64,000 bases of DNA from Serratia proteamaculans (lineage in GTDB: Bacteria > Pseudomonadota > Gammaproteobacteria > Enterobacterales > Enterobacteriaceae). Below, in pieces: positions 26,654 through 37,700 of the stretch. A model generated the notes under the pieces. That model did no database searches. It was not told the DNA's origin and saw only the letters and a program-made list of their open reading frames with translations. The translations under genes were made by a program, and so were the position numbers. How positions within the stretch are numbered: position 1 is the first letter of the stretch; every line of letters starts with the position of its first letter. The stretch is taken from assembly GCF_013337185.1 (NCBI RefSeq), contig NZ_SWDE01000001.1, positions 1,116,001 through 1,180,000 on the forward strand. The letters are read 5' to 3'.

Positions 26654-26685
26654 GAAAAAACTTAGGCGGTCGAGTGACCGCCTAG
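26654..26685 (-). terminator. Hairpin between acpP and fabF, probable partial terminator
   Basis: TAGGCGGTC-GAGT-GACCGCCTA is a perfect 9-bp stem, followed on the reverse strand by AAG and six T. It would end most acpP transcripts and let some continue into fabF, which fits the far greater need for ACP. Confidence 0.75.
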
Positions 26686-26695
26686 ATATGTTCTC

Positions 26696-26932
26696 TTACT
26701 GCTGGCTGGCGTTGATGAAATCAATAGCTGCCTGAACAGTAGTGATTTTCTCAGCTTCTTCGTCTGGAATCTCTGTGTCGAACTCTTCTTCCAGAGCCAT
26801 TACCAGCTCAACGGTGTCAAGAGAATCAGCACCCAGATCTTCAACGAAAGAAGCGTTATTTAAAACTTCTTCCTGTTTAACACCCAATTGCTCAACAATG
26901 ATTTTCTTAACGCGTTCTTCGATAGTGCTCAT
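26696..26932 (-). CDS. acpP: Acyl carrier protein
   Basis: A 78-residue acidic carrier protein. The phosphopantetheine Ser is in [12 protein letters not shown] (Ser37 counting Met). It carries acyl chains for all Fab enzymes and for lipid A acylation by LpxL. Codon choice is strongly biased, as expected for one of the most abundant proteins. A 154-base gap upstream of it, before fabG, leaves room for its own promoter. Confidence 0.98.
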   Translation of the reverse strand: MSTIEERVKKIIVEQLGVKQEEVLNNASFVEDLGADSLDTVELVMALEEEFDTEIPDEEAEKITTVQAAIDFINASQQ

Positions 26933-27086
26933 ACTCTTAAATTTCCTATCAAAACTCGCTTTCGCGATGGTTTTCGTAGTGTATAAAATGTTGAAAAAGA
27001 TGCAACTAAATCCCGGCTGGTCAAACCACGATTTTACGCTATTCTGCGGTTTTTACCCCAAATAACGCAAATAGTTTTCGCATTTT

Positions 27087-27821
27087 TTAAATCATGTACA
27101 TGCCGCCATTGACATGTAACGTTTCACCGGTGATGTAGCCAGCCTCATCAGAGGCTAAAAATGCAACAGCGCTGGCGATTTCTTTAGCATCCCCCAGCCG
27201 ATTGGCTGGAACTGATGACAAAATGCCTGCACGCTGATCATCTGTCAACGCCCGTGTCATGTCCGTCTCAATAAAGCCAGGTGCCACGACGTTGACCGTA
27301 ATGCCACGCGAAGCAACTTCGCGTGCCAAAGACTTACTAAAACCAATCAGACCGGCTTTAGCCGCCGCGTAATTAGCCTGCCCTGCGTTCCCCATGGTAC
27401 CAACTACGGAACCGATGGTGATGATACGGCCAAACCGCTTTTTCATCATAGCTCGCATTACCGCTTTTGACAGACGGAATACGGAAGTCAGATTGGTGTT
27501 CAGGATATCCTGCCACTCGTCGTCCTTCATACGCATCAGGAGGTTATCACGCGTAATACCGGCATTATTCACTAAAATGTCGATTTCGCCAAATTCAGCA
27601 CGAATAGATGCCAGAACGCTGTCGATAGATTGAGCATCGACCACATTCAACGCAAACCCTTTGCCGCTTGCACCCAGGTAGCTGCTGATAGCCTCAGCGC
27701 CGCTTTCACTGGTGGCGGTGCCGATAACTTTGGCGCCACGTGCCACAAACGTTTCTGCAATAGCCCGGCCAATACCCCGGCTGGCGCCGGTGACCAGAAC
27801 AACTTTACCTTCGAAGCTCAT
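27087..27821 (-). CDS. fabG: 3-oxoacyl-ACP reductase
   Basis: A 244-residue SDR enzyme that reduces beta-ketoacyl-ACP with NADPH. Cofactor motif VTGASRGIGRAIAETF, NNAGITRDNLLMRM, catalytic Ser in TIGSVVGTMGN, and YAAAKAG are all present. It begins 11 bases after the fabD stop. Confidence 0.97.
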   Translation of the reverse strand: MSFEGKVVLVTGASRGIGRAIAETFVARGAKVIGTATSESGAEAISSYLGASGKGFALNVVDAQSIDSVLASIRAEFGEIDILVNNAGITRDNLLMRMKDDEWQDILNTNLTSVFRLSKAVMRAMMKKRFGRIITIGSVVGTMGNAGQANYAAAKAGLIGFSKSLAREVASRGITVNVVAPGFIETDMTRALTDDQRAGILSSVPANRLGDAKEIASAVAFLASDEAGYITGETLHVNGGMYMI

Positions 27822-27832
27822 TGTTTTCCTCT

Positions 27833-28762
27833 TTATTGTTCAAGCGCCGCTGTCAGGCTGGCTGCGTCATTAACCGCCGCCGCCGTCAGGGTGTCAACAA
27901 TACGTTTAGTCAGACCGGTCAGAACTTTACCCGGACCAACCTCTAGCAGCAAGGTAACGCCCTGTGCCGCCATAAACTCTACGCTTTCGGTCCAACGTAC
28001 CGGGCTGTACAACTGGCGCACCAGAGCACTGCGGATCGCTTCTGGATCGGTTTCAGTACGCACGTCGACGTTATTCACCACTGAGACCTGCGGTGCGTTG
28101 AAGGTAATCTCCTGCAACGCCACCGCCAGCTTGTCTGCAGCCGGTTTCATCAGTGCGCAGTGCGAAGGCACGCTCACCGGCAACGGCAACGCACGCTTGG
28201 CGCCAGCGGCTTTACAGGCCGCACCTGCACGTTCAACCGCTTCTTTGTTACCGGCGATCACCACCTGGCCCGGTGAATTGAAGTTCACCGGTGAAACAAC
28301 CTGCCCCTGGGCAGACTCTTCACAAGCCTTGGCAATGGCTGCGTTGTCCAGGCCGATAATGGCGGACATCGCGCCAGTGCCTTCCGGCACCGCTTCCTGC
28401 ATCAGTTTGCCGCGCAGCTCAACCAGACGGATTGCCGCCTGGAAATCCAGCACGCCCGCGCACACCAATGCCGAGTATTCACCCAGGCTATGGCCAGCCA
28501 TGATGGCAGGCATTTTACCGCCCTGCTGCTGCCAGACGCGGAAAATCGCTACGGAAGCGGCCAGCAATGCCGGCTGCGTCTGCCAGGTTTTGTTCAGTTC
28601 TTCCGCCGGCCCTTGCTGCACCAGTTGCCACAGGTCGTAACCCAGGACGGAAGAGGCTTCGCTGAAGGTCGCTTCAACGATCGGATATTGAGCGGCCAAA
28701 TCGGCCAGCATGCCCAGAGTCTGTGACCCCTGGCCTGGAAAAACAAAAGCAAATTGCGTCAT
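27833..28762 (-). CDS. fabD: Malonyl-CoA:ACP transacylase
   Basis: A 309-residue acyltransferase that loads malonate on ACP. FPGQGSQTLGM near the N terminus, the catalytic Ser92 in AGHSLGEYSALV and the His in PSHCALM are intact. It follows fabH by 17 bases. Confidence 0.97.
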   Translation of the reverse strand: MTQFAFVFPGQGSQTLGMLADLAAQYPIVEATFSEASSVLGYDLWQLVQQGPAEELNKTWQTQPALLAASVAIFRVWQQQGGKMPAIMAGHSLGEYSALVCAGVLDFQAAIRLVELRGKLMQEAVPEGTGAMSAIIGLDNAAIAKACEESAQGQVVSPVNFNSPGQVVIAGNKEAVERAGAACKAAGAKRALPLPVSVPSHCALMKPAADKLAVALQEITFNAPQVSVVNNVDVRTETDPEAIRSALVRQLYSPVRWTESVEFMAAQGVTLLLEVGPGKVLTGLTKRIVDTLTAAAVNDAASLTAALEQ

Positions 28763-28779
28763 TTTTTCTTCCTGTTATA

Positions 28780-29733
28780 TCAGAAACGAACCAGCGCCGA
28801 GCCCCAGGTAAAGCCGCCGCCAAAGGCTTCCAGCAGCACCAGTTGGCCGCGTTGAATTCGCCCATCACGCACCGCTTCGTCGAGCGCTGCAGGGACCGAG
28901 GCGGCAGAGGTATTACCGTGACGATCGAGCGTCACTACCACTTTATCCAGCCCCATACCCAATTTTTTCGCCGTCGCGCTGATAATGCGCAAATTGGCCT
29001 GGTGCGGCACCAGCCAGTCCAGCGCGCTGCGGTCCAGATTATTGGCCTGCAGCGTTTCATCAACGATGTGAGCCAGTTCGGTAACCGCAACCTTGAAGAC
29101 TTCATTACCCGCCATGGTGACATAGGCCGGCTTGTCCTGATCCTGACGATCCTTGAACGGCAAGGTCAACAAACCACCGTAGCTGCCGTCGGCGTGCAGA
29201 TGGGTCGACAAAATGCCCGGCTCTTCAGAAGCCCCCAACAGCACCGCGCCTGCGCCATCACCAAACAGAATGATAGTGCCGCGATCTTCCGGATCCAGCG
29301 TGCGTGACAACACGTCTGCGCCGATCACCAGAGCATGCTTCACCGCGCCGTTTTTAACATACTGATCGGCGACGCTCAACGCATAGGTGAAACCGGCACA
29401 GGCCGCAGCCAGATCGAATGCCGCGCAGTCTTTAATGCCCAGCATCTGCTGCACCTGGCAGGCAGAACTTGGGAATGCGTGGCTCGAGGTGGTGGTAGCC
29501 ACAACGATCAGCCCGATGTCTTCTTTAGCCACACCTGCCATTTCCAGCGCTTTTTCAGCAGCATGGAAGCCCATCGTCGCGACTGTTTCATCAGCGGCGG
29601 CAATACGGCGTTCACGGATACCCGTACGTGAGACGATCCACTCGTCAGAGGTCTCCACCATTTTTTCAAGGTCAGCGTTGGTGCGCACTTGTACGGGTAA
29701 ATAACTCCCCGTACCGAGAATCTTTGTATACAT
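28780..29733 (-). CDS. fabH: Beta-ketoacyl-ACP synthase III
   Basis: A 317-residue enzyme that starts fatty-acid synthesis by condensing acetyl-CoA with malonyl-ACP. The Cys112-His-Asn triad is visible in [21 protein letters not shown] and [12 protein letters not shown]. Only six bases separate it from plsX. Confidence 0.97.
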   Translation of the reverse strand: MYTKILGTGSYLPVQVRTNADLEKMVETSDEWIVSRTGIRERRIAAADETVATMGFHAAEKALEMAGVAKEDIGLIVVATTTSSHAFPSSACQVQQMLGIKDCAAFDLAAACAGFTYALSVADQYVKNGAVKHALVIGADVLSRTLDPEDRGTIILFGDGAGAVLLGASEEPGILSTHLHADGSYGGLLTLPFKDRQDQDKPAYVTMAGNEVFKVAVTELAHIVDETLQANNLDRSALDWLVPHQANLRIISATAKKLGMGLDKVVVTLDRHGNTSAASVPAALDEAVRDGRIQRGQLVLLEAFGGGFTWGSALVRF

Positions 29734-29739
29734 GTACGA

Positions 29740-30774
29740 TCAGTCACTCTTAGGTAATACAGCTTCAAGGCGCGCAGCAATCCTGTCAGGGACTTGCCGC
29801 TGCACCGCCTGCACAGCCTGTTCGATTGCCACTGCAAACGCGTGTGGGTTTGCAGCGCCGTGGCTCTTGATTACGGTGCTGCGCAATCCTAACAGACATG
29901 CGCCATTATACTGGTCGGGGTTCAGGTGGCCGAACCGCTTTACCACCCGTTTTTGCAACCAACGGCCCAACAATTTTAACCACCACGCCTGCTTGCCACC
30001 GTCTCCGGATGATTTCAGCAGCGATAAAAATACTCTTACCACCCCTTCCATGGTCTTCAGGGTGACGTTACCCACAAAGCCGTCGCAGACCAACACATCG
30101 GTTTTACCGGTGAGAAGATCGTTGCCTTCCAGGTAACCAATATAGTTGATTGCCGGAGTATTTTTTAGCACGGCGGCCGCTTCGCGGATATTATCCAGGC
30201 CTTTGGTTTCTTCTTCACCAATATTCAGCAGCGCCACGCGAGGTTGCGCAATCCCCACCACCTCTTCGGCCATCACCGCTCCCATCACCGCGAACTGCAC
30301 CAGCATGGTACTGTCGCATTCGACGTTGGCGCCCAGATCCAGCACCACGGTTTTGCCCCCCAGCTGATTCGGGATCACCGTCATCAGCGCCGGCCGTTCA
30401 ATACCGCCCAGCGGCTTGATCAGCATTTTCGCCAAGCCCATCAACGCACCGGTATTCCCTGCGCTGACACAACCTTGCGCATCACCGTTTTTAGTCAGTT
30501 CCAGCGCAATGCGCATGGAAGAACCGCGGCTGGCGCGTATCGCTTGTGAGGGTTTGGCGTCGCCGGCAATCACAGATTCAGCGGGCACAACTTGCAAACG
30601 TTCCAGAAGAACCGGATCGGCTTTGGCAAGTAAGGGAGAGAGGGTGTCGGGATTGCCGACCAGCAGAAGATGAAGCTGTAAATTAGAGGCCAGTGCCTGC
30701 AATGAAGCAGGCACTGTGACGCAGGGACCGAAGTCCCCGCCCATTGCATCTAACGCCAGGGTTAGACGAGTCAA
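29740..30774 (-). CDS. plsX: Phosphate acyltransferase PlsX
   Basis: A 344-residue enzyme that makes acyl-phosphate from acyl-ACP for phosphatidic acid synthesis. [24 protein letters not shown] and [15 protein letters not shown] are conserved. It starts at a TTG (30772-30774), because MTRLTLALD matches the family and the first in-frame ATG would remove the nucleotide-fold N terminus. The C terminus is about 12 residues shorter than in E. coli. Confidence 0.93.
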   Translation of the reverse strand: MTRLTLALDAMGGDFGPCVTVPASLQALASNLQLHLLLVGNPDTLSPLLAKADPVLLERLQVVPAESVIAGDAKPSQAIRASRGSSMRIALELTKNGDAQGCVSAGNTGALMGLAKMLIKPLGGIERPALMTVIPNQLGGKTVVLDLGANVECDSTMLVQFAVMGAVMAEEVVGIAQPRVALLNIGEEETKGLDNIREAAAVLKNTPAINYIGYLEGNDLLTGKTDVLVCDGFVGNVTLKTMEGVVRVFLSLLKSSGDGGKQAWWLKLLGRWLQKRVVKRFGHLNPDQYNGACLLGLRSTVIKSHGAANPHAFAVAIEQAVQAVQRQVPDRIAARLEAVLPKSD

Positions 30775-30785
30775 GGTATCGCTAC

Positions 30786-30953
30786 TTAGCCGATAACCTT
30801 GCGACCGCGGTAGAAACCGTCGGCAGTGATATGGTGACGCAGGTGAGTCTCGCCAGATGCTTTATCAACAGACAAAGTGGCGGTGGTCAGAGCATCGTGT
30901 GAACGACGCATGCCACGCTTGGAACGGGTTGGTTTATTTTGTTGTACGGCCAT
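30786..30953 (-). CDS. rpmF: 50S ribosomal protein L32
   Basis: A 55-residue basic protein with the typical start [20 protein letters not shown] and C-terminal [16 protein letters not shown]. It lies between yceD and plsX, the conserved yceD-rpmF-plsX order that links ribosome and lipid synthesis. The E. coli protein is two residues longer. Confidence 0.97.
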   Translation of the reverse strand: MAVQQNKPTRSKRGMRRSHDALTTATLSVDKASGETHLRHHITADGFYRGRKVIG

Positions 30954-30969
30954 GGACCTTACTCCTTGA

Positions 30970-31491
30970 TTACTTACGCTTTAAACTGGCTAATACGGCA
31001 AATGGATTTGGTTTCTCCGCCTCTTCAGGCAGTTTGCCAAACACCATATCCGCTTCGGACACTTCACAGTGTTCAGATTCATGTACCGGGACGACAGGCA
31101 GTGAAAGAATAATTTCGTCTTCAATCATTGCCAGCAGATCGACTTCGCCAAACTCATCGACTTCGATCGGCTCGTACGCTCCCGGTAATGCCTCAGCCTG
31201 CTCATCATTGACGACCGGGCTAAAACAATATGTTGTGTGAACATGATGTTCAAACGGAACTCCACAGCGTTGGCACATCAGCATTACCTGGACGTCCGCA
31301 TGCCCTGTTATCACCGCGAGGCGCTGGTTATCAATATCAAAGGATAACGAGACCTCAACATCACTGTCCACACTGACCACAGAGGCGGCGACACGTGTAA
31401 CCTGCTCAGGCGCATAGGAACCAACATAGTCCAGGCGTTTCTGAGCGGTACGTACCGCATCAATGGTCAAGGGTAATTTTACCTTTTGCAT
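30970..31491 (-). CDS. yceD: YceD family (DUF177) 23S rRNA accumulation protein
   Basis: A 173-residue acidic protein with the CxRCG-type motif [12 protein letters not shown] in the middle and the conserved tail [13 protein letters not shown]. YceD/DUF177 proteins affect 23S rRNA accumulation, and the gene is always next to rpmF. It is divergent from yceF. Confidence 0.93.
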   Translation of the reverse strand: MQKVKLPLTIDAVRTAQKRLDYVGSYAPEQVTRVAASVVSVDSDVEVSLSFDIDNQRLAVITGHADVQVMLMCQRCGVPFEHHVHTTYCFSPVVNDEQAEALPGAYEPIEVDEFGEVDLLAMIEDEIILSLPVVPVHESEHCEVSEADMVFGKLPEEAEKPNPFAVLASLKRK

Positions 31492-31632
31492 AGGGCGCGC
31501 ATATTAACTTTGTAACGACTTAGAGTCAAAGAAAAAGGCCGTAAAACGGCACCTTTCACCAATATTCGCTTCCTCAGCGGCGGACAGTTTAAAATGCCTA
31601 CTCTATTTACGCTACGGTTTACGAAAAAAATT

Positions 31633-32214
31633 ATGCAAAGACTCCTGCTTGCCTCCACCTCGACCTACCGCAAGATGCTATTGGAAAAACTGCATCTGCC
31701 TTTTATCTGCGATGCTCCGCAGGTCGATGAAGCCCCACTGGCCGGGGAAAGCGCCGAAGCGCTGGTGCTGCGATTGGCAACGGCAAAGGCCCAGGCATTG
31801 GCCGCCGCCTACCCCGATCACCTGATTATCGGCTCCGATCAGGTCTGCGTGATCGACGATAAAATCACCGGGAAACCACACACCGAAGAAAATGCCCGCG
31901 CGCAATTACGCCAGGCCAGCGGCCAAAGGGTCACTTTTTATACCGGCCTGGCGTTATACAACAGCCATAGCCGACACCTGCAGGTGCTTTGCGAACCCTT
32001 CCACGTGCATTTCCGCGCGCTGAGTGACGCTGAAATCGCCGCCTATATTCGCCTTGAGCAACCGCTCAACTGTGCAGGCAGCTTTAAAAGTGAAGGTTTG
32101 GGTATTGCGCTGTTCGAAAAACTGGAGGGACGGGATCCGAATGCGTTGATCGGCCTGCCGCTGATCGCGCTACTGGAGATGCTGCGGGCTGAAGGCATCA
32201 ACCCGCTGGCATAA
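31633..32214 (+). CDS. yceF: Maf-like nucleotide pyrophosphatase YceF
   Basis: A 193-residue Maf-family enzyme that hydrolyses modified nucleoside triphosphates; the YceF subgroup prefers m7[19 protein letters not shown], the SDQVCV motif with the catalytic Asp, and [13 protein letters not shown] are conserved. [10 protein letters not shown] at 31633 aligns with the family start, although the ribosome binding site is weak. An ATG at 31594 would add 13 residues. Confidence 0.93.
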   Translation: MQRLLLASTSTYRKMLLEKLHLPFICDAPQVDEAPLAGESAEALVLRLATAKAQALAAAYPDHLIIGSDQVCVIDDKITGKPHTEENARAQLRQASGQRVTFYTGLALYNSHSRHLQVLCEPFHVHFRALSDAEIAAYIRLEQPLNCAGSFKSEGLGIALFEKLEGRDPNALIGLPLIALLEMLRAEGINPLA

Positions 32215-32222
32215 AATACGGT

Positions 32223-33185
32223 TTACTGCGGTTTGGACTGCTTGCGCAATACCTGCAGGCAGTGGCGCAATTCTGCGTCCATCGGTGCTTCGATACGCAT
32301 GGTTTCGCCGGTGCCCGGATGTTCGAACCGCAATGCCGCTGCGTGCAGGAACAAACGTTTGAGCCCGGTCCCCGCCAATTGGCGATCGAACTCACGATCG
32401 CCATAACGATCGTCAAAGGCTATTGGATGGCCGGCGTGCAGTGCGTGAACGCGGATCTGGTGAGTACGCCCGGTGATCGGGCTGGCCTTGACCAGCGTCG
32501 CATGCTCAAAACGCTCTTCCACCTTGAAGCGGGTTTCCGATGGCTTGCCTTCGCTGCTGACGCGCACGATGCGTTCACCGCTCTGCAGAATGTTTTTCAG
32601 CAACGGTGCCTGCACCGCTTTGCAATGCGACTGCCACTCACCGCGCACCAGCGCCAAATAATCCTTCTGCATCCCTTTCATGCGAAGTTGCTCATGCAGG
32701 GAGCGCAGCGCAGAACGTTTTTTCGCCACCAGCAGCACGCCCGAGGTATCGCGGTCCAAACGGTGAACCAACTCCAGGAAGCGGGCTTCCGGGCGCAACG
32801 CGCGCAGGGCTTCGATAACGCCAAAGCTCAGGCCGCTACCGCCATGCACCGCCGTGCCGGAAGGTTTATTCAGCAACAGCAGGTGATCGTCTTCATACAG
32901 GATGCAATTGGCCAACGCGGCCACTTTATCCAATTTGGCCGAGACCGGCGCGTCTTCACGCTCGGCAACACGCACCGGCGGCACACGCACCACATCACCG
33001 GGCGCCAGCTTGTACTCCGCCTTGATACGTCCTTTATTAACGCGCACCTCGCCCTTGCGCACGATGCGATAAATCATGCTCTTCGGCACGCCTTTCAGGC
33101 GGGCAAGCAGAAAGTTGTCGATTCGCTGACCGGCTTCGTCGTCAGAAATCGTGATTAGTTGTACTGCAGGAATGTTCGTTTTCAT
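32223..33185 (-). CDS. rluC: 23S rRNA pseudouridine synthase RluC
   Basis: A 320-residue enzyme that makes pseudouridines 955, 2504 and 2580 of 23S rRNA. It has an N-terminal S4 domain ([20 protein letters not shown]) and the catalytic motif [16 protein letters not shown] with the active Asp, then [17 protein letters not shown]. It converges on yceF and is divergent from rne. Confidence 0.96.
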   Translation of the reverse strand: MKTNIPAVQLITISDDEAGQRIDNFLLARLKGVPKSMIYRIVRKGEVRVNKGRIKAEYKLAPGDVVRVPPVRVAEREDAPVSAKLDKVAALANCILYEDDHLLLLNKPSGTAVHGGSGLSFGVIEALRALRPEARFLELVHRLDRDTSGVLLVAKKRSALRSLHEQLRMKGMQKDYLALVRGEWQSHCKAVQAPLLKNILQSGERIVRVSSEGKPSETRFKVEERFEHATLVKASPITGRTHQIRVHALHAGHPIAFDDRYGDREFDRQLAGTGLKRLFLHAAALRFEHPGTGETMRIEAPMDAELRHCLQVLRKQSKPQ

Positions 33186-33737
33186 GGGGCAGGATTCTAA
33201 ATAGAGCGCGTAAATAGCGCCACTTCTTTTTATGTGCTTAACTGTCTCTCTGACTGCAGGCGAAATTCCAGCGGACAATAAGGCAGCAAGCCGGTTTGAA
33301 CGTTTGCGATTTCTTCCGCAGTTAAGGAAAAGTCACCTTGCTATAACAGTATCAGCAGTGGAATAATGCGTTTACTTTCCACGTTGATTCTCGTTAAACA
33401 GGGAAAACTGTGGAATTATAAAATTTGTCTGATGGCACAAAAACGCAGCAATGGCGTAAGACGTAATGTGAAATCAAACAATTAGCGGGCTGCGGGTTGC
33501 AGCTTGGCCGGCAAACGGAATCAGATCTGTCGACGTAAATCAGAGGCTATTCCCCTAGTAAAAGTGCTGTTTTTCACAAAGAAATACAGGCTTACCGAGA
33601 TAATGCGCCCCTATGCAGGCGACAACCGTGAGGTTGACGGCTTTGCGAGAAGACACGGGGTTTTCGGTTTTAATCCGGCCATGAGGTTATTTTGCCCGCA
33701 GCTTTGTCGATAATGTAAAAATAACGAGTAAGTTAAG
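33186..33737. other. rluC-rne divergent region with the long rne leader
   Basis: A 552-base gap without a gene. In E. coli the rne mRNA has a 5' leader of about 360 bases whose hairpins let RNase E control its own mRNA. The last 100 bases here, with GGCGACAACCGTGAGGTTGA and the AT-rich AATAACGAGTAAGTTAAG just before the ATG, fit such a leader. The exact start of transcription cannot be fixed by eye. Confidence 0.55.
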
Positions 33738-36700
33738 ATGAAAAGAATGTTGATTAACGCAACTCAGCAGGAAGAGTTGCGTGTTGCCTTGGTAGATGGA
33801 CAGCGGCTGTATGATTTGGATATTGAAAGTCCGGGTCATGAACAGAAAAAAGCGAATATTTACAAAGGCAAAATCACTCGTATAGAACCAAGTCTTGAAG
33901 CAGCGTTCGTTGATTACGGCGCCGAACGACATGGTTTCCTCCCTCTTAAAGAAATCTCTCGCGAATATTTCCCAAGTAACTACTCTTCTCATGGTCGCCC
34001 AAACATCAAAGATGTGCTGCGCGAAGGCCAGGAAGTGATCGTTCAGGTTGATAAAGAAGAACGTGGTAACAAAGGCGCAGCCTTGACCACCTTCATCAGC
34101 CTGGCCGGCAGTTATCTGGTGCTGATGCCGAACAACCCACGTGCAGGTGGTATTTCACGCCGCATTGAGGGTGACGACCGCACCGAACTGAAAGAAGCAC
34201 TTTCTTCCCTGCAACTGCCAGATGGCATGGGTCTGATTGTTCGCACCGCGGGCGTGGGCAAATCTGCCGATGCGCTGCAGTGGGATCTGTCATTCCGCCT
34301 GAAGCACTGGGAAGCGATTAAAAAAGCCGCTGAAGGCCGCGCTGCGCCATTCCTGATCCATCAGGAAAGCAACGTTATCGTGCGTGCATTCCGCGACTAT
34401 CTGCGCCCGGACATCGGCGAAATCCTGATCGACAATCCAAAAGTTCTCGATCTGGCCAAAGAGCACATCGCTGCCCTGGGCCGTCCGGATTTCAGCAGTA
34501 AGATTAAACTGTACAGCGGCGAAATCCCTCTGTTCAGCCACTATCAAATCGAATCCCAAATTGAATCCGCTTTCCAGCGTGAAGTTCGCCTGCCTTCCGG
34601 CGGTTCGATCGTTATCGACTCCACCGAAGCGCTGACCGCGATTGACATCAACTCCGCGCGAGCAACCCGCGGCGGCGATATCGAAGAGACTGCGTTCAAC
34701 ACCAACCTGGAAGCGGCGGACGAGATCGCTCGCCAGCTGCGCCTGCGTGACCTTGGCGGCCTGATCGTTATCGACTTTATCGATATGACCCCGGTTCGCC
34801 ATCAACGTGAAGTGGAAAACCGTCTGCGTGACGCCGTTCGTCAGGACCGCGCACGTATCCAAATCGGTCGCATTTCACGTTTCGGCCTGCTTGAGATGTC
34901 GCGTCAGCGCCTCAGCCCATCACTGGGTGAATCCAGCCATCACGTCTGCCCGCGCTGTAACGGCACTGGCACCATCCGTGATAACGAATCGCTGGCACTT
35001 TCCATTCTTCGTCTGATCGAAGAAGAAGCGCTGAAAGAAAATACCAAAGAAGTTCACGCCATCGTGCCAGTCCAGGTTGCCTCTTACCTGCTGAACGAAA
35101 AGCGTGAATCGGTGAGCGCGATCGAAAAACGTCAGGGTGGCGTGAAAGCGATCATCGTGCCGAACGATCAAATGCAAACCCCGCACTACTCGGTACTGCG
35201 CGTGCGTAAGGGCGAAGAAACACCAACCCTGAGCTACCTGTTGCCGAAACTGCACGAAGAAGAGATGGCCCAGCCGCTGGAAGATGCACCGATGGAGCGC
35301 AAGCGTCCGGAGCAACCGGCACTGGCTTCATTCTCTCTGGCTGCAGACGCCCCACCACCTGCAGAAGAACCTGTTGTGGCTCAAGCTACCGTCGCCGCTA
35401 CTGCGACCAAACAAGCCGCGCCAGCCGCTGCCAAGCCGGGCCTGTTGGGCCGTCTGTTCGGTGGTCTGAAAGCGCTGTTTGCCGGTGAAGAACAACCGGT
35501 TGTCGAAGCCAAGCCTGTAGTTGAGGCGCCGAAGTCTGAAGGCAACGGTGAAAACCGCCGTCAGGATCGTCGTGGTCAACGTCGTCAGGGCACCGGTCGT
35601 AAAGATCGTGGTGAGCGCGGAGAACGTGGTGAGCGTGGCGATCGCGGAGAACGTGGCGAGCGTAAAGAGCGCGGTGAAGGTCGTGATAATCGTGAGCCGC
35701 GTGAAAATCGCGAACCTCGCGACAACCGTGAAGGCCGTGAAACACGTGAAGTGCGTGATGAACAGCGTCGTAACCGCCGCAATGCGCCACAAGCCACTGC
35801 TGCCGTAACCGAAGAGCCGCTGTCTGAAGAAGCCGCCAAGGCACAGCGCGAAGAGCAGCAACAGCGCCGTGACCAACGTGCCGATCGCCAGCGTCGTCGT
35901 CAGGAAGAGAAACGTCAGGCTCAGCAGGAAGTGGCCGCGCTGGAAAGCGTAGAAACCGCAACCCCTGCCAACGCCAGCGTTGACGAAGATCTCGAAGAAC
36001 GTCAGATGCAGAACATGCAGCGCCGTCAGCGTCGTCCTCTGTCGCAGAAAGTTCGCGTGCTGTCTGCGGAAGAAGAACTGCATCGTGCAGCGGAAGAATT
36101 GCTGGCGCCAAAAGCACCGGTAGAGAAAGCCCAGGACGTGAAGCCTGTCCAGGTTGAAGACAGTGTTAAACTGCTGCCGGAAACCCTTGAGGCACCGGCC
36201 GAAGATGATGCACAGGACAACCGCGCTAATGGCGAAAATGGCATGCCACGCCGTTCACGTCGTTCTCCGCGCCACCTGCGTGTTAGCGGTCAACGTCGTC
36301 GTCGTTACCGTGACGAGCGTTACCCTACCCAGTCGCCAATGCCGCTGGCAGGGGCTTTCGCCTCTCCAGAAATGGCTTCCGGCAAGGTATGGGTGAGTTA
36401 CCCTGTCACACAAGCCGTGCAAGTGATTGAAGAAGCAGAGGTTCAGACTGAAGCTGTTGAGATCGCCGCCGACAACGTCATGGCACCAGAAGCCGTCAGC
36501 GTAGCCGCTCCGGTTATTGCCCAAGCCGTTGTTGCGCCAGTGAGTGAGCCAGAAGTTGTGACTCCGGCAGAAGAACCAGCCCAACCGGTTGTTGAAGCCG
36601 CTGAGCCGGTCATCGCTGCCCAGGCAGAGGAAACCCCAGCGGCACCGATGGCTGAAGCGCCTGCAGTGGTAGAAGAAACCGCGGTGGTTGAAGCGGCACC

Positions 36701-37127
36701 GGTGGTAGAAGAAGCCCCAGTGGTTGAACCTGCCCCAGTGGTTGAACCTGCCCCAGTGGTTGAAGAAACGCCAGTCGTTCCGGCAGCAACCGTTGCGGAA
36801 GAAACTGTCACTGAACCCGCTCCGGTGTTCGTTGAGCCCGTCGTTGAAGCCGCACCAGTGCAGGAAGTTGCTTCCCCGGTAGTGGTCGAAGAAAAAGCGC
36901 CGGTTGTGCAACAGCAGCCAGCGCCGGTGCAAGATGTGCTGTATAAACACATCGCCACTGCGCCAATGACCAAGGCTCCTGCGCCGGACTATGTACCGGA
37001 ACAACAGCAGCAAAGCGATTGGCAGCGCCCTTCCTTCAACTTCGAAGGCAAAGGTTCTGCGGGGGGTCATGCGGCAGCTAACCAGGCCACCGCACCGGCA
37101 ACCAAACCGCAGCCGGTTAACGATTAA
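33738..37127 (+). CDS. rne: Ribonuclease E
   Basis: A 1129-residue endoribonuclease and degradosome scaffold. The N-terminal catalytic half has the S1 domain (residues about 35-120), catalytic Asp303 (TAIDINSAR) and Asp346 (VIDFIDM), and the Zn-link CPRCNGTG with Cys404 and Cys407, all at E. coli numbering. The membrane-targeting helix is [18 protein letters not shown] (from residue 568). An Arg/Glu/Gly-rich RNA-binding stretch follows (about residues 620-690). The C-terminal Pro/Val/Glu repeats ([16 protein letters not shown]) are acidic, and the end has a PNPase-binding-like motif ([14 protein letters not shown]). Confidence 0.97.
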   Translation: MKRMLINATQQEELRVALVDGQRLYDLDIESPGHEQKKANIYKGKITRIEPSLEAAFVDYGAERHGFLPLKEISREYFPSNYSSHGRPNIKDVLREGQEVIVQVDKEERGNKGAALTTFISLAGSYLVLMPNNPRAGGISRRIEGDDRTELKEALSSLQLPDGMGLIVRTAGVGKSADALQWDLSFRLKHWEAIKKAAEGRAAPFLIHQESNVIVRAFRDYLRPDIGEILIDNPKVLDLAKEHIAALGRPDFSSKIKLYSGEIPLFSHYQIESQIESAFQREVRLPSGGSIVIDSTEALTAIDINSARATRGGDIEETAFNTNLEAADEIARQLRLRDLGGLIVIDFIDMTPVRHQREVENRLRDAVRQDRARIQIGRISRFGLLEMSRQRLSPSLGESSHHVCPRCNGTGTIRDNESLALSILRLIEEEALKENTKEVHAIVPVQVASYLLNEKRESVSAIEKRQGGVKAIIVPNDQMQTPHYSVLRVRKGEETPTLSYLLPKLHEEEMAQPLEDAPMERKRPEQPALASFSLAADAPPPAEEPVVAQATVAATATKQAAPAAAKPGLLGRLFGGLKALFAGEEQPVVEAKPVVEAPKSEGNGENRRQDRRGQRRQGTGRKDRGERGERGERGDRGERGERKERGEGRDNREPRENREPRDNREGRETREVRDEQRRNRRNAPQATAAVTEEPLSEEAAKAQREEQQQRRDQRADRQRRRQEEKRQAQQEVAALESVETATPANASVDEDLEERQMQNMQRRQRRPLSQKVRVLSAEEELHRAAEELLAPKAPVEKAQDVKPVQVEDSVKLLPETLEAPAEDDAQDNRANGENGMPRRSRRSPRHLRVSGQRRRRYRDERYPTQSPMPLAGAFASPEMASGKVWVSYPVTQAVQVIEEAEVQTEAVEIAADNVMAPEAVSVAAPVIAQAVVAPVSEPEVVTPAEEPAQPVVEAAEPVIAAQAEETPAAPMAEAPAVVEETAVVEAAPVVEEAPVVEPAPVVEPAPVVEETPVVPAATVAEETVTEPAPVFVEPVVEAAPVQEVASPVVVEEKAPVVQQQPAPVQDVLYKHIATAPMTKAPAPDYVPEQQQQSDWQRPSFNFEGKGSAGGHAAANQATAPATKPQPVND

Positions 37128-37143
37128 GTTAATCTGCTCCGAT

Positions 37144-37173
37144 AAAAAAACCCGCCACCTGGCGGGTTTTTTA
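37144..37173. terminator. Terminator of rne
   Basis: CCCGCCA/TGGCGGG stem flanked by seven A on the left and six T on the right, so it can work in both directions between rne and the convergent monooxygenase gene. Confidence 0.92.
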
Positions 37174-37188
37174 TTGCCTAAAATCGGC

Positions 37189-37476
37189 TCAGGCTATTTT
37201 CTTTAACTGTTTGATATCCAGCGAGTCCAGCTTGCCCTCTAACTGGCTGACGAAATGCTTGAAATGCTCGGTGGCATTGTGTTTTTCCAGTGCCTCAGGG
37301 CTTGCCCAACGCTCAAAGAATACGAAGGTGCCCGGCTTTTCCAGATCGCGATGCAGATCATATTGCAGGTTACCCAGCTCCTGGCGGCTTGGATCGATAA
37401 TCGCATGCACCACATCGCTGACGGCGGACACAAACTCGGGTTTAGCCTGTAAGGTGGCAATAACACGTACTTCCAT
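37189..37476 (-). CDS. Antibiotic biosynthesis monooxygenase (ABM) domain protein
   Basis: A 95-residue ferredoxin-like ABM/YgiN-type protein. The signature is YDLHRDLEKPGTFVFFERWA, with EKHNATEHFKHF after it. Relatives act on quinones or other small substrates, often as dimers. The start MEVRVIAT at 37474-37476 has GGAGAG upstream. It is accessory relative to E. coli here. Substrate unknown. Confidence 0.85.
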   Translation of the reverse strand: MEVRVIATLQAKPEFVSAVSDVVHAIIDPSRQELGNLQYDLHRDLEKPGTFVFFERWASPEALEKHNATEHFKHFVSQLEGKLDSLDIKQLKKIA

Positions 37477-37700
37477 TTTTCTCTCCCATTCCACATGATT
37501 AACATTGATAACCTGATAGTTATGACGCAGGTATCATTCAAATCCCTGTCACTATGCCCCCGATAGCCAATTGATTTCAACTTGCCGTGAACAAACAGAT
37601 GCATCGCGAGCGCTTTACGCTTATCCTTACACCCCGGCGTGAATAACCCCCATTATTCGCTTTTACGTAGACCCGTTTCTAACCGCCGGAGCCTTGCAAC

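Noticed and set aside
27630-28640. 336-codon frame antisense to fabD
   Set aside because: Composition is dominated by Ser, Ala and Arg as expected for a shadow frame; fabD is complete on the other strand.
33504-33713. 69-codon frame in the rne leader
   Set aside because: Weak start, no conserved features, and the region is expected to be the structured 5' UTR of rne.
35597-35745. Short tandem-looking repeats that might suggest a CRISPR array
   Set aside because: They are in-frame Arg-Gly-Glu codon repeats of rne with no constant repeat-spacer pattern.
35328-36117. Two long frames antisense to rne in the Arg/Glu repeat region
   Set aside because: They are by-products of the repetitive GC-rich rne sequence; composition is not protein-like and no ribosome binding site supports them.
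37597-37680. PurR operator and CTP-sensing leader of pyrC
   Set aside because: Some similarity to a PurR box is visible but too many mismatches remain, and no clear hairpin covering the ribosome binding site could be drawn by eye.
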